From Spirochaetales bacterium (GTDB lineage: Bacteria; Spirochaetota; Spirochaetia; UBA9216): a stretch of 39,163 bases of DNA. The position numbers and the translations under genes were made by a program. The notes under the pieces are model-generated. The model was not told where the DNA came from. It made no database searches and saw only the letters and a list, made by a program, of their open reading frames with translations. This document shows positions 8,385 to 17,121 of this stretch, one piece after another. Every line of letters starts with the position of its first letter. Position 1 is the first letter of the stretch. Where the stretch lies: contig JAEKNX010000025.1 of NCBI GenBank assembly GCA_016839055.1, positions 1 through 39,163 of the forward strand, given 5' to 3'.

Positions 8385-8519
8385 ATGGGGAGCGCTTGTG
8401 GAGTATATACCCTCGTCAATGAACGTTATGGTGTTGTTGTCTATAATGAAGATGCTGTTGCAAAACAGCCTTTAAGTTTTAAAGATTTACTGCATCCAAT
8501 GGGAATACCTGAAGATTAA
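8385..8519 (+). CDS. Possible 44-residue small protein, unrecognised
   Basis: ATG 8385 opens a 44-codon frame ending at TAA 8517-8519, with AAGG about ten bases upstream. The peptide has a MGSACGVYTLVNERYGVVVY opening and a SFKDLLHPMGIPED ending. I do not recognise it. Bases after it (8523-8590) contain another readable stretch with an in-frame TAG, so it may be the front of a longer decayed gene. It could equally be a chance frame in a scarred region. Confidence 0.3.
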   Translation: MGSACGVYTLVNERYGVVVYNEDAVAKQPLSFKDLLHPMGIPED

Positions 8520-8601
8520 AAAAATGTAGATTGGAAGTAGTTTGCTGAAGCTCAGAATCTAATAAATGAATATTTTAAAAAATTATGCTAATAAGTTTGT
8601 T

Positions 8602-8640
8602 GTCCGGGGAGCATTACTGTTCCTCGGACTTTCTCTTTTT
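8602..8640 (+). terminator. Intrinsic terminator
   Basis: GTCCGGGGA (8602-8610) pairs with TCCTCGGAC (8621-8629) with one G-T wobble, followed by a T-rich tail (TTTCTCTTTTT). It ends transcription of the decayed plus-strand region. Confidence 0.7.
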
Positions 8641-8720
8641 CGGGGGGGCGGACACGGATTAGTATTTATTAATAATAGACTACTGCAGCCTTAATCTTCC
8701 ATAAACTATCAATAAAATAG

Positions 8721-8884
8721 GAAAATCTTGAAATACTCGGGCAACTGCTTGGATAGGAGGAGGTAGCCGAAGAGCATGTTCATTGGCGTGATTCGAGTAT
8801 TAATCAGCTGGCGATGGAAACAGGTTGGCTTAAAAATAATGAAAAAGTTTACCTTTTTTATAAAACCGTATGGGAGAGCTACAG
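8721..8884 (+). pseudogene. Decayed reading frame, unrecognised
   Basis: One frame reads ENLEILGQLLG, a TAG stop, then EEVAEEHVHWRDSSINQLAM and ETGWLKNNEKVYLFYKTVWE. It looks like former coding sequence with an in-frame stop. The second half vaguely resembles a small winged-helix domain (helix, then a WLxxxxKV wing), but I would not assign a function. It converges on the minus-strand methyltransferase at 8879. Confidence 0.3.
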
Positions 8885-9484
8885 GCTACCCATTGCGAAG
8901 AAGCCAGACTCCGACTCTTCAACAACAATCTGTTTGAAAGCGTATTCTGTGAATTTCCGCTGGAAAAACCTGTCGGCAGGGAGTAGATCCTTTGCGACGA
9001 CAGGGCTTTTCCTTTGGTGGCATTCTTCTATTTCCCGACGGTTCATTGAATGAGCTATAATAAGCCTGCCGTTCTTGCGGAGATATCGGGCGGAGTTTGC
9101 AAATACCAGATCAAAATTTTCGAAATGAGGAAAGGTGTTGAATATAATAATCTTATCCGCAAAAGAAGATTCATTCATTGGACTCAGGAAACATCTACAT
9201 AATACATTTATATCAGGAAACTTTTTTTTAAAGATATTTACCATTTTTTCGGAGTTATCGATTGCATTAATATTTTGAATGCCGTTTTTCAAGTAAAAGG
9301 GAATCATGATTCCAGTCCCGGACCCTACATCGAGGATATAGTCTGAAGATCGAAAATTAACTCTTTTAAATAATTGCTCAATAGAGTAATAATCACGATC
9401 CCGGATTCTACTATCCCATGTATCCGCCTTCCTGTCAAAAAAGCTGCGCCGGTTATCCGGTTTCGCAGCTAAAGCTGTTTTCAT
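8879..9484 (-). CDS. SAM-dependent methyltransferase at the end of the nitrogenase-like operon
   Basis: A 201-residue class I methyltransferase. The SAM-binding loop is YILDVGSGTGI (about residues 49-59); the acidic residue ending strand 2 is in INAIDNSEKMV. IIIFNTFPHFENFD lies in the strand 4 region, and a C-terminal part (RREIEECH, FFQRKFTEYAFKQIVVEES) follows. The start ATG (9484) overlaps the stop of the NifK-like gene as TAATG, so it is translationally coupled and probably acts in the same pathway. Small SAM methyltransferases are often found beside nitrogenase-like genes. The substrate is unknown; a tetrapyrrole, thioether or metallophore is possible. Complete for its family. Confidence 0.75.
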   Translation of the reverse strand: MKTALAAKPDNRRSFFDRKADTWDSRIRDRDYYSIEQLFKRVNFRSSDYILDVGSGTGIMIPFYLKNGIQNINAIDNSEKMVNIFKKKFPDINVLCRCFLSPMNESSFADKIIIFNTFPHFENFDLVFANSARYLRKNGRLIIAHSMNRREIEECHQRKSPVVAKDLLPADRFFQRKFTEYAFKQIVVEESESGFFAMGSL

Positions 9485-10635
9485 TAAAAGCTCAACTCTT
9501 CACCGGCATAAACAATATCATGATCCCAGTGAAGCCTGCTTGATACCGCAGGATGGGGGATTCCAATAAATTCTATATCGCTGCTGGGGCTGCTTTTCTC
9601 AATGAAGCCCTCGCAGAGTGGATCTCCGATGATTAAATCTGGTTTAAGACGGCTAATAAGCTGTTTGAGTTGCTTTTCTGAGTCGATAATCAAATCTGTT
9701 TCGGATCTGTAAACAGGATCGAGTGAGAAAAACGAAGCAGTATAAACATCAGTGATCTCTTTTTCAAGTCCGAGGTAGGCCTTTATGCTCATACTCCATA
9801 TCTGATCTCCAATGATTAGGGCACGCTTTACTCCCCTTTGTGTAGAGGGTTGAACTTCAGGAACGACTGGCACTTCGCTTTCCGGTGATTTTAGCATTTC
9901 AACAAGGTGGTCTGAAAACTGACGCCCTGCCGGCACGCCTGCTATGTAGGGAATCCCGTATTTCTTTTTCATGTATCTTGCTGCTTTCAGACCAGAGTAG
10001 GAGACGACAAGGTTTACCTCTGACATGAGTGCTTTTCTGATTGATTCCAGGCTGTTGTCTGCACCCCATATTCCGTTAACTTGAAGTCCGCGGTTTTCTA
10101 TGGCTCTTTTGATTGATTTAATCTGGGCTTCCCCCCAATAGTCCATCGGAGATGCTCCGATTATATTTACACCACTGCCTGTTGGTCTGTCTTCTATGAA
10201 GTTTTTCGCAAGCTCAAGAAATGCGTTTGAGGCGCCCTTCTCGTAGGTGAGAATACCGGTGGTGTTGATGGTGAATACCGGAATCCGCTGTCCGCGTCTG
10301 AGGATGTTTGCAACCCCCTTATGGTCACTTGCTATGACAGCCGAATTCGGGGTTCCTAAAATAGTAATGAAGCTAACATCTTTATCGCCTACGGAGTTGT
10401 CGATCTTTTCCTTAAGAATTTCCTCATCTCCGGTAATTGCTTTAACCTCACGCAGTCCGCTTGAGTAGATATGAGTATTATAGTCAAAAAAACGGGGTTC
10501 ATCATAGCCTGTTACATTTCCGATGCAGCCGTCGGCTCCATTAATAATTATTGCTCCGCCTAAGGTATATAATGCCGATGACGCTCCCGCGTAGTCTGGA
10601 GATAGTGGGGGGAGTATTTTTAGTAGTCCTTTCAT
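9484..10635 (-). CDS. Nitrogenase-like component 1, beta (NifK/BchB/BchZ-type) subunit
   Basis: A 383-residue protein of the nitrogenase component 1 superfamily, shorter than true NifK (about 520). The first Rossmann-like domain shows ALYTLGGAIIINGADGCIG with Cys 37; a later segment reads VSFITILGTPNSAVI where NifK has another cluster cysteine, here absent. A NIIGASPMDYWG turn and ANDSLESIRKAL-like helix regions follow. It therefore offers one cysteine for an interface iron-sulfur cluster and lacks P-cluster ligands. It lies 14 bases after the NifD-like gene with AAGGAAA as ribosome site and overlaps the methyltransferase. It should form a heterodimer or heterotetramer with the NifD-like partner. 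It is not molybdenum nitrogenase. The exact reaction cannot be read. Confidence 0.8.
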   Translation of the reverse strand: MKGLLKILPPLSPDYAGASSALYTLGGAIIINGADGCIGNVTGYDEPRFFDYNTHIYSSGLREVKAITGDEEILKEKIDNSVGDKDVSFITILGTPNSAVIASDHKGVANILRRGQRIPVFTINTTGILTYEKGASNAFLELAKNFIEDRPTGSGVNIIGASPMDYWGEAQIKSIKRAIENRGLQVNGIWGADNSLESIRKALMSEVNLVVSYSGLKAARYMKKKYGIPYIAGVPAGRQFSDHLVEMLKSPESEVPVVPEVQPSTQRGVKRALIIGDQIWSMSIKAYLGLEKEITDVYTASFFSLDPVYRSETDLIIDSEKQLKQLISRLKPDLIIGDPLCEGFIEKSSPSSDIEFIGIPHPAVSSRLHWDHDIVYAGEELSF

Positions 10636-10649
10636 GTTTTTTCCTTAAT

Positions 10650-11960
10650 TTAAACGACAAGGTTCTGGCTGTATACCAGCTCTTTGATGCTCATATTATA
10701 TTCATCCGCTTCAAGTATTTTATCAATTAGCTTGATAGTTCCAATGTAGCCGAAGAGATTATCATCATTTGAAATGTCGATCAGATAATCGACATCGAAA
10801 TAGGCCGGCGTGTCTAAGCCGAACCCGTAGTCTACATGTTCTACAGGCTCTTTTACTGAAGATAGCGAGGGCTCGACGCTTGGAATAATCTTTAGGTCGG
10901 GTGAATTCTCTTCAAGCCATGGAATATGTTCACGTTCGTAAGGTCTTATGAAGCCTGCTGTTATATAGCGAACTTTCATGCCCAGTTCGGTAAGAAACCG
11001 GGCAAGCTCGAAAGGAGCTGCCTGCAAAGTTGTTCCTATTACCGCGGTTTTACCTTCCAGGAATTGTTTCTTCGAATCGATGAAAGATAGTAACTCTTTC
11101 TGATATTCTTCAGTCTCTAATTTTACTCCGAGATATTCTTCAAGCAAACGGTAGTTTTCGCTGATCCCTTCGGGTCTGAATATGCTGTAAACAGGCAGAA
11201 AGCTCTGTCCCAGTTTTTTTTTCATATCCTCAACTGCCCTTAGTCCGGCAATGCCGATAAGCAGGTTGCCGACTGCGTGACCCAACGCCATGTGGGACTC
11301 AAAGGTTTTAAAGTTTCCGATGTGCTGAAGAGGTTTTAACCCTGCATTACTGAATATGCTATGAATTTCTGATTCAGGATCGATGGGGCAGGGGGTTCCT
11401 ATCACATTGTAGAGCCTAGGTATCTTTTCTTTATTCTGCAAAAAATCATGCATTGAGTTATAGATCATCATATCGGGCGGTTTTTTTGACAGCGACATCA
11501 GGGGGTTCATTTTTGCCCGCCGGATTGGAACTTTGTATTTTCTTTCAAGTCTGAAGAAAACGCTGTCATAATCTGAACCGAGAAGGTCATCAATACAAGT
11601 TGTAAATAGCATTATTCCCTTGGGACTGTCTTCCTCGATAAGTTCGGAAAGCGCTTCTTCTGTTTTCTCAAGATGATCTCCTGTAACAATGTCTACCTCA
11701 GCAATCGGAAGGTAGGATAGGCTGCCGGCGAGGCCTTCCTTCATAGTTGCTATTCCTCCATGCCGGCCGCAGCCCATGGGGATTACGAATACAACAGCTA
11801 TTTCAGGAACCTGGAAAGCCATTTTTACCATACCCCAATGACCGGCGCCCGGAGGGCAGAAGTGGGGGTAGGATTCTCTATCAATTCGATACTTTCGAGG
11901 TTCGACTTCCTGTATAAGATTCCTGACGGATATTGAATAAAGTGTATCGGTTGCGATCAT
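10650..11960 (-). CDS. Nitrogenase-like component 1, alpha (NifD/BchN/BchY-type) subunit
   Basis: A 436-residue member of the nitrogenase component 1 family. Three cysteines fall where NifD and BchN/BchY hold the interface cluster: Cys 35 in [10 protein letters not shown], Cys 64 in [10 protein letters not shown] and Cys 122 in [14 protein letters not shown]. The cofactor ligands of NifD (a Cys and a His in the C-terminal half) are not evident; the C-terminus reads [18 protein letters not shown]. With the single Cys 37 of the partner this gives the 3+1 arrangement known from chlorophyllide oxidoreductase. The start overlaps the nifH-like stop as ATGA. It probably receives electrons from the NifH-like protein and reduces an unknown substrate, plausibly a nickel tetrapyrrole or other cofactor precursor. 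Confidence 0.82.
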   Translation of the reverse strand: MIATDTLYSISVRNLIQEVEPRKYRIDRESYPHFCPPGAGHWGMVKMAFQVPEIAVVFVIPMGCGRHGGIATMKEGLAGSLSYLPIAEVDIVTGDHLEKTEEALSELIEEDSPKGIMLFTTCIDDLLGSDYDSVFFRLERKYKVPIRRAKMNPLMSLSKKPPDMMIYNSMHDFLQNKEKIPRLYNVIGTPCPIDPESEIHSIFSNAGLKPLQHIGNFKTFESHMALGHAVGNLLIGIAGLRAVEDMKKKLGQSFLPVYSIFRPEGISENYRLLEEYLGVKLETEEYQKELLSFIDSKKQFLEGKTAVIGTTLQAAPFELARFLTELGMKVRYITAGFIRPYEREHIPWLEENSPDLKIIPSVEPSLSSVKEPVEHVDYGFGLDTPAYFDVDYLIDISNDDNLFGYIGTIKLIDKILEADEYNMSIKELVYSQNLVV

Positions 11961-12712
11961 GATGATTTCCCTCCGATTATATTTTCAGCAATCGCCATGA
12001 AATTTTTAGAAATTGGTAAAGTCGGATCTCCTTCGATAACAGTCTGATTTCTATTTTCATAGATTTGGATATTATCGTCGCGTTCGACTGTGCCTATGAG
12101 TTTAGTGTCGGAGCTTACTATAAAATCATTGGCTATCTCTTCTTCATTTTTAACATTCCTCTTATTTAGTATTACTCCTAGGAGTTCGATACCATTGCGT
12201 TCGTGGAATGTTTTCACAGCTGTTCTGATATTCCCAGCAGCGAATATTGCCATTTTTTCTCCTGATGTGATTATTATAACCTCATCAGCATAACCGTTTC
12301 GCATGGGCATTGCAAAACCGCCGCAGACGACGTCACCAAGAACGTCATAAAACACAAAGTCGGGTTTGTATATCTCGAAGGCTTCGAGTTCGTCTAAAAG
12401 TTCGAAGGTTGTAACGATCCCCCTTCCTGCACAGCCTACTCCGGGGGTCGGCCCCCCTGCTTCAAAACATACTATATTTTTAAAACCGATATTAACAATG
12501 TCATCAAGATTCTCACAGTTTCCGTTTTCTTGCAGATACTGTATAACTGAGACCGTTTCTTTTCCGCCTGTCAGATTCAGAGTAGAGTCTGCTTTAGGAT
12601 CGCAGCCTATCTGCATGACTCTGTATCCCATTGACGCTATTGCAGCAGATAAGGAGCTTGTAACTGTTGATTTCCCTATTCCGCCTTTGCCATAGATAGC
12701 TATTTTTCTCAT
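11957..12712 (-). CDS. Nitrogenase iron protein-like reductase (NifH/BchL/CfbC family)
   Basis: ATP-dependent electron donor to the component 1-like pair. It shows the P-loop GKGGIGKST, the switch segment [11 protein letters not shown], and the two cysteines that hold the shared [4Fe-4S] cluster of the homodimer, in GVGCAGRG and [10 protein letters not shown] (Cys 94 and 130 from this start). Length (251) is close to CfbC/BchL-type proteins and below NifH. I start at ATG 12712 because GGTGA lies six bases upstream; an ATG four codons earlier (12724) has no ribosome site. First gene of a four-gene minus-strand operon. A decayed second copy, including its upstream DNA, lies at 25846-26082. Confidence 0.88.
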   Translation of the reverse strand: MRKIAIYGKGGIGKSTVTSSLSAAIASMGYRVMQIGCDPKADSTLNLTGGKETVSVIQYLQENGNCENLDDIVNIGFKNIVCFEAGGPTPGVGCAGRGIVTTFELLDELEAFEIYKPDFVFYDVLGDVVCGGFAMPMRNGYADEVIIITSGEKMAIFAAGNIRTAVKTFHERNGIELLGVILNKRNVKNEEEIANDFIVSSDTKLIGTVERDDNIQIYENRNQTVIEGDPTLPISKNFMAIAENIIGGKSS

Positions 12713-12743
12713 ATTATTCACCATGTAATTAGATTTTTAATTA

Positions 12744-12772
12744 AAGTTAATGCAAGTTAACTAAAAAGTCAA
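12744..12772 (-). promoter_or_regulatory. Candidate promoter of the nitrogenase-like operon
   Basis: On the minus strand TTGACT (12772-12767) is followed after 17 bases by TAACTT (12749-12744). The -35 is good, the -10 weak, so an activator may be needed. The stretch from the -10 to the start is also preserved in the decayed copy at 26052-26082. Confidence 0.4.
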
Positions 12773-12859
12773 TAATTACAGTAATAATAACTTTGAAAAA
12801 TAAGATTATTAAAATCCATATGTTTGAAGATGATTGCCTATATTACATCCTTCAAGCTT

Positions 12860-12988
12860 GATTTATATCATAGGGGTGTTCACTATGGGTCAAAAGCAAT
12901 TCAGGACAAGTTGAGAGATGAGAATCTTACTTCTGTACCATCGGGCTCTACAATAGCCAGAATAAGGTATAAGAAAGATTCCGGATAG
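12860..12988 (+). pseudogene. Transposase N-terminal fragment (helix-turn-helix)
   Basis: A 42-codon stretch reads DLYHRGVHYGSKAIQDKLRD, then LTSVPSGSTIARIRYKK, ending at TAG 12986-12988. This is the 'HYGSKAI-DKL-...-PS-STI-RI' DNA-binding part of integrase-type IS transposases, without the catalytic core and without a start. It differs from the IS at 6819. The remainder of this gap (12989-13225) holds no gene that I can see, only a small hairpin near 13096. Confidence 0.6.
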
Positions 12989-13225
12989 AGAGATATACTC
13001 AACTATCAGAATATACAATACTCCTATTTTCTTTATTTGTTATCATATTTAATTTTAAATAGACATCTTTAGGGAGGTCTCTAACCTGTAATGTTGGCAT
13101 GACGGTTGTCGTGCAGTCTTTGTGAATGATTAAATAAAAGGTGTTCTCATTCTTGGTGCGTTACTTCTTTAGAAATGGCTTGATAGAAATTCAGATGGTT
13201 GAGTAAGAACATAGAGCCGAGGCTG

Positions 13226-14002
13226 CTAAATAATCACGGAAATCCCCGCATCTTCAAGTTTTGCAATAAAATCAGGATCCGCTGATTCATCTGTAATTAA
13301 GGTGTCTATCTCTTCAATTGAACAAATTCTACTTAAGGCATTTTTTCCTAGCTTTGAGTGATCGGCGAGGACTATAACCCTGTCTGCTGCTTTTATCATC
13401 TGTTGCTTTACTGCAGATTCGATAAGAGTATGATCACTTAACCCTGTTTTAAGGGATACGGCTTTTACTGCAAGAAAAAGAATATCCACATGAATACCTG
13501 CAAAGAATTGTTCTGCAGGCTGCCCGGTCAGGGATCGGGAAAACTGATTAACAATTCCGCCTGGCAGTATCAGGGTTATGCCGTTAATTCCGGATAGAAT
13601 TTCAGCTGCAGCCAGCGACGGAGTTATAATGGTGATATGATCTTTTTTTGACAGTTCCTCAGCCAACTCCAGTGCTGTGGTTCCAGAGTCGAGAATGATG
13701 GTAGAACCGCTTCCTACAAGTGTTGAAGCTTTTATAGCTATATTATGTTTGCCTTTTTTTTGAATAGCCAAGCGATTTGAAAAGGGGCTTTGATCATGAA
13801 TTTGTTCAAGCAGGGTCGCTCCGCCCTTTGTTCGTAAGCAATAACCCATTTCTTCAAGCTCTATTAAATCGCGTCGAATGGTGTTCTCAGAAACCATGCA
13901 AGCTTGGCTAAGTTCAGATACCTTGACGGTTTTCTTTGCTTCAATTGCGGATTTTATTCTATCAAGTCTCTCTGGCTGCAGCAGTTTGTCATCTGGTATC
14001 AT
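13226..14002 (-). CDS. DeoR/GlpR-family transcriptional regulator
   Basis: A 258-residue repressor. The N-terminal helix-turn-helix (about residues 10-60: VKVSELSQACMVSENTIRRD, then LIELEEMGY and RTKGGA) is the standard DeoR motif. The effector domain has the phosphosugar-isomerase fold (LDSGTTALELAEEL, ITPSLAAAEIL, VILADHSKLGKNALSRI). Start ATG 14002 has AAGGAT upstream. DeoR proteins usually sense phosphorylated sugars; finding one between a nitrogenase-like operon and a nickel/lar operon is unusual. It is divergent from the importer operon at 14140 and shares its intergenic region, so it may control that operon, its own gene, or both. It might instead govern the Ugp-type importer. Confidence 0.85.
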   Translation of the reverse strand: MIPDDKLLQPERLDRIKSAIEAKKTVKVSELSQACMVSENTIRRDLIELEEMGYCLRTKGGATLLEQIHDQSPFSNRLAIQKKGKHNIAIKASTLVGSGSTIILDSGTTALELAEELSKKDHITIITPSLAAAEILSGINGITLILPGGIVNQFSRSLTGQPAEQFFAGIHVDILFLAVKAVSLKTGLSDHTLIESAVKQQMIKAADRVIVLADHSKLGKNALSRICSIEEIDTLITDESADPDFIAKLEDAGISVII

Positions 14003-14045
14003 ATCTTTAGTATATCCTTTTCTAAGGGCTTTGAAAAGGAAACAT

Positions 14046-14088
14046 TATGGTGAAAGTTGTGTTATTGTGATTGAAAAACACTTTTAAT
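14046..14088. promoter_or_regulatory. Possible operator (imperfect inverted repeat)
   Basis: An AAAGTTGTGTT arm and an AACACTTTT arm face each other across about 15 bases, overlapping the -35 of the promoter at 14071. Position suits a repressor site for the divergent DeoR-type regulator. Weak, by-eye symmetry only. Confidence 0.25.
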
Positions 14089-14099
14089 AGTGGTATATT
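14071..14099 (+). promoter_or_regulatory. Promoter of the importer/lar operon
   Basis: TTGAAA (14071-14076), a 17-base spacer and TATATT (14094-14099), 40 bases before ATG 14140. A strong sigma-70-type match in the right place. Confidence 0.6.
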
Positions 14100-14139
14100 G
14101 AGTAAATAAATATATATCACCATAAAAAGAGGAAATTTA

Positions 14140-15279
14140 ATGAAAAAAACTTGTTTATTGATTTTTTTAATATCTGTTATAGGTTTTCAGGTTTGGGCTG
14201 GGGGTGTTTCAGAAGATTCGGTAACGCCAGCCCCCTCCATGGAGATGACTGAAATTACCGACGCCCTCGGTCGGCAGTTACAGGTGCCTCAGAATCCTGA
14301 ATATATTATTTGCTCTGGTCCTGGAGCTCTAAGACTTGCAACATATCTTCAAGCTGAGGATCTTGTTGTAGCTGTTGACGATATGGAATCAGAGCGGCCA
14401 TCATTTGATGCAAGACCCTATGCGCTGGCAAATCCAGGCTTCACCAAGCTCCCGATATTCGGAGAATTTCGCGGACACGATAATCCAGAACTGATTTTGA
14501 CTCTTGAACCTCAGCCTCAAGTTATTTTCAAGACATATCCTACATCTGGATATGATCCTGCAGAGCTTCAAAAAAAGACCGGCATACCGGTTGTAACCCT
14601 CAATTACGGTGACTTGGTTGGAAACAGGGAGGCTCTTAACCATAGTCTGCGAATAATGGCTAAGATTCTTAATAAGACAGAGCGGGCAGAAAGTTTAATA
14701 ACATACATTGATGAGATGATTATTGATCTACAGACACGTGCAGCCTTGGTTCCTGAAGATCAGCGGATCTCCTGCTATGTGGGCGGTATTGCTTATTCAG
14801 GACCACATGGTATCCAGTCTACAGAGCCTGCGTATCCGCCTTTTCTTTTTACCAATGCTCTGAATGTTGCCTTTGAACCTAATAAACCGATAAAAGAACA
14901 GCGTCATGCAGATATGGCAAAAGAGCAAATCATCGAATGGGATCCTGAAGTAATCTTTATTGATGTTTCAACAATGCAGTCCGGTGATTTATCGGGAGCT
15001 TTATATGAACTGACTCATCAGAAGATTTTTGACAATATGAGGGCTGTTCAAGGTGGTAATATCTACGGGGTTTTACCCTATAACTGGTATACACAGAACT
15101 TCGGTTCAATACTTGCCGATGCCTATTATGTTGGAAAGGTGCTATATCCTGAAGCCTTCGGCGATATTGATCCGGTAAAAAAGGCCGATGATATCTATAC
15201 AGCCTTTGTCGGGAGACCGGTTTTTGAAAAATTGAACGAATCTTTCGGGAACCTTATTTTTTCAAAACTTGAACAGTAA
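14140..15279 (+). CDS. FecB/BtuF-type metal-chelate binding protein
   Basis: Periplasmic or membrane-tethered substrate-binding protein of the siderophore/haem/cobalamin class (379 residues). A signal peptide ends at AWAGGVSED, a spirochaete-like export signal with no lipobox cysteine. The mature part shows ITDALGRQLQVPQNPEYII, LTLEPQPQVIFKTYP and, in the second lobe, IIEWDPEVIFID and AVQGGNIYGVLPYNWYTQNF, the standard two-lobe fold joined by a long helix. An AGAGGA-type ribosome site precedes ATG 14140. It heads a seven-gene operon ending in larB, which argues for a nickel complex or nickel-carrying cofactor as ligand. Iron-siderophore or corrinoid uptake remains possible. Confidence 0.82.
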   Translation: MKKTCLLIFLISVIGFQVWAGGVSEDSVTPAPSMEMTEITDALGRQLQVPQNPEYIICSGPGALRLATYLQAEDLVVAVDDMESERPSFDARPYALANPGFTKLPIFGEFRGHDNPELILTLEPQPQVIFKTYPTSGYDPAELQKKTGIPVVTLNYGDLVGNREALNHSLRIMAKILNKTERAESLITYIDEMIIDLQTRAALVPEDQRISCYVGGIAYSGPHGIQSTEPAYPPFLFTNALNVAFEPNKPIKEQRHADMAKEQIIEWDPEVIFIDVSTMQSGDLSGALYELTHQKIFDNMRAVQGGNIYGVLPYNWYTQNFGSILADAYYVGKVLYPEAFGDIDPVKKADDIYTAFVGRPVFEKLNESFGNLIFSKLEQ

Positions 15280-15280
15280 T

Positions 15281-16354
15281 ATGGTATCCACTGAAGCAAG
15301 TCCGACGCTTTCGGGATACGGACATTATGTTGCCCTTAAGCGTTTTATCATTATTGTTCAGCTCTTTATGCTCATGGTGCTGATTGTTATTTCGGTTTCG
15401 CTGGGATCTGTAAATATTCCGTTCTTTGATACGCTAAATATTCTTCTTACACCAAAAGATATTAGCCGGTATCATTCTATAGTTCTTGGAGTCAGGCTGC
15501 CTCAAACATTAACCGCTATTGTCGCTGGAAGCGGCTTGGCTGTTTCAGGGGCAGTAATGCAGATTATCCTTCAGAATCCGCTTGGATCTCCCTTCACCCT
15601 CGGGCTTTCAAATGCAGCAGCATTTGGAGCCGCTTTTTCAGTGATGATTCTTGGTACCGGTGTTATGCATAGTACCGGCGCCGATGCCATAACTATAATG
15701 GCTCCATATAAAACCACCTTGTCAGCTTTTTCATTCTCTCTTATTTCTGCAGGTATTATTCTTGCGCTTGCTAGAATAAAGAAGGCGTCGCCGGAGGTAA
15801 TGCTACTCACCGGGGTTACCCTGAACTCTCTCTTTGTAGCCGGAACCATGTTTCTTCAATACTTTGCAGATGACGTCCAGCTTGCGGCTATGGTCTTCTG
15901 GACCTTTGGTGATGCGGGAAGGGCAAGCTGGTCTGAGCTCGGAATTATGACTGTTGTTACCTTAGCAGCTATTTGTTACTTTCTATTCAATAAATGGCAT
16001 TATAATGCTTTGAATATGGGAGATGAGACAGCCCAGGGACTCGGTGTTCCTGTTGACAGGGTTCGTATGATGGGAATGGTTGCGGCATCTCTTGTGACTG
16101 CCGTGTCTATATCTTTTATAGGTGTTATCAGTTTTGTCGGCTTGGTTGCGCCCCACATTACACGAAGACTGGTGGGAGAAGACTACAGGTTTTTTCTGCC
16201 GGCCTCAATACTGACAGGAGGGCTGCTACTGCTCTCCTCAGACATTGTGGCCAGACTAATTCTTGCGCCGAGGGTGTTGCCTGTAGCAATATTAACAGCC
16301 TTTCTTGGAGCTCCTGTGTTTATTTATCTTTTGATAACGGGGTATAGAAGATGA
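15281..16354 (+). CDS. FecCD/BtuC-type ABC permease
   Basis: Membrane permease for the binding protein before it; about nine or ten hydrophobic helices in 357 residues. Family marks include RLPQTLTAIVAGSGLAVSGA followed by MQIILQNPLGSPFTLG, the coupling region GVPVDRVRMMG, and ISFVGLVAPHITRRLVG near the C-terminus. I take ATG 15281, one base after the upstream stop; a TTG at 15269 would give four more residues and an overlap. The gene ends in an ATGA overlap with its ATPase. Length is normal. Confidence 0.87.
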   Translation: MVSTEASPTLSGYGHYVALKRFIIIVQLFMLMVLIVISVSLGSVNIPFFDTLNILLTPKDISRYHSIVLGVRLPQTLTAIVAGSGLAVSGAVMQIILQNPLGSPFTLGLSNAAAFGAAFSVMILGTGVMHSTGADAITIMAPYKTTLSAFSFSLISAGIILALARIKKASPEVMLLTGVTLNSLFVAGTMFLQYFADDVQLAAMVFWTFGDAGRASWSELGIMTVVTLAAICYFLFNKWHYNALNMGDETAQGLGVPVDRVRMMGMVAASLVTAVSISFIGVISFVGLVAPHITRRLVGEDYRFFLPASILTGGLLLLSSDIVARLILAPRVLPVAILTAFLGAPVFIYLLITGYRR

Positions 16355-17106
16355 CCTTAAACGTAGAAAGTTTGAGATTTGCGTATAAAGAAAATACTGT
16401 TCTCCACGATGTGAGTTTTTCAACAGGTGACGCGGGAATTACAGCCGTTCTTGGACCAAACGGTTCAGGTAAAACGACATTGCTGCGCTGCATAAACCGT
16501 ATACTCAAACCCCAAGGCGGCAGGGTTCTTTTGGATGATAAGCCTGTAGATAAGCTGACAGGGAAAGAGATAGCGAAATCAATTGCTTATGTAGCTCAAA
16601 AAACATATTCAGGAAATATCAGTGTCTTTGATGCTATACTTTTGGGTCGAATTCCGCATATTTCTGCAAATGTTTCTGATAATGATATGGCTGTAACTAA
16701 CGACGTTATCGAGCGCCTTGATATGGTTAGCTTAAGTCTGCGGATGCTCAATGAGCTTAGCGGTGGAGAATTGCAGAAGGTTTCCATAGCAAGAGCTCTT
16801 GTTCAACAAACTTCTCTGATACTGCTTGATGAGCCTACAGCTGCTCTGGATCTAAAGAACCAGATTGATATTTTAAAATTATTAGGTGAAATAACAGAGA
16901 AAAACCAAATCAAGGTGCTACTGTCAATACATGATTTAAACACTGCATTTCGTTATGCTGATCAGTTTATTTTTTTAAAAAATGGCAAAGTAGTTGGTTT
17001 CTCAGATCGCTGGGGAATTACGGCTGGGATGATCGAAAATGTATATAACGTTTCGGTCGATCTTCGATGGTTCGATGATATTCCTGTAATTACACCGGCA
17101 AATTAA
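16351..17106 (+). CDS. FecE/BtuD-type ABC ATPase
   Basis: A 251-residue cytoplasmic ATPase completing the FecBCD-type importer. Walker A GPNGSGKTT (about residues 36-44), Q-loop in AYVAQKTYSG, signature ELSGGELQKVSIARAL, Walker B LILLDEPTAALD and switch histidine in SIHDLN are all present. Start overlaps the permease stop as ATGA. The TsaA-FmdE gene follows after 15 bases. Confidence 0.9.
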   Translation: MTLNVESLRFAYKENTVLHDVSFSTGDAGITAVLGPNGSGKTTLLRCINRILKPQGGRVLLDDKPVDKLTGKEIAKSIAYVAQKTYSGNISVFDAILLGRIPHISANVSDNDMAVTNDVIERLDMVSLSLRMLNELSGGELQKVSIARALVQQTSLILLDEPTAALDLKNQIDILKLLGEITEKNQIKVLLSIHDLNTAFRYADQFIFLKNGKVVGFSDRWGITAGMIENVYNVSVDLRWFDDIPVITPAN

Positions 17107-17121
17107 TGGAGAAAACCATAA

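Noticed and set aside
12366-12695. Plus-strand open frame of 109 codons over the nifH-like gene
   Set aside because: It is the antisense shadow of a strongly conserved gene and has no family character or ribosome site.
8879-12712. True molybdenum nitrogenase operon (nifHDK)
   Set aside because: The component 1 chains are short, the NifK-like chain keeps one cluster cysteine, the FeMo-cofactor ligands are not evident and no nifE, nifN or nifB is nearby.
8879-12712. F430 pathway genes cfbC/cfbD
   Set aside because: The component 1 is a two-gene pair rather than a single CfbD, and cfbA, cfbB and cfbE are absent from the window. A related reaction remains possible.
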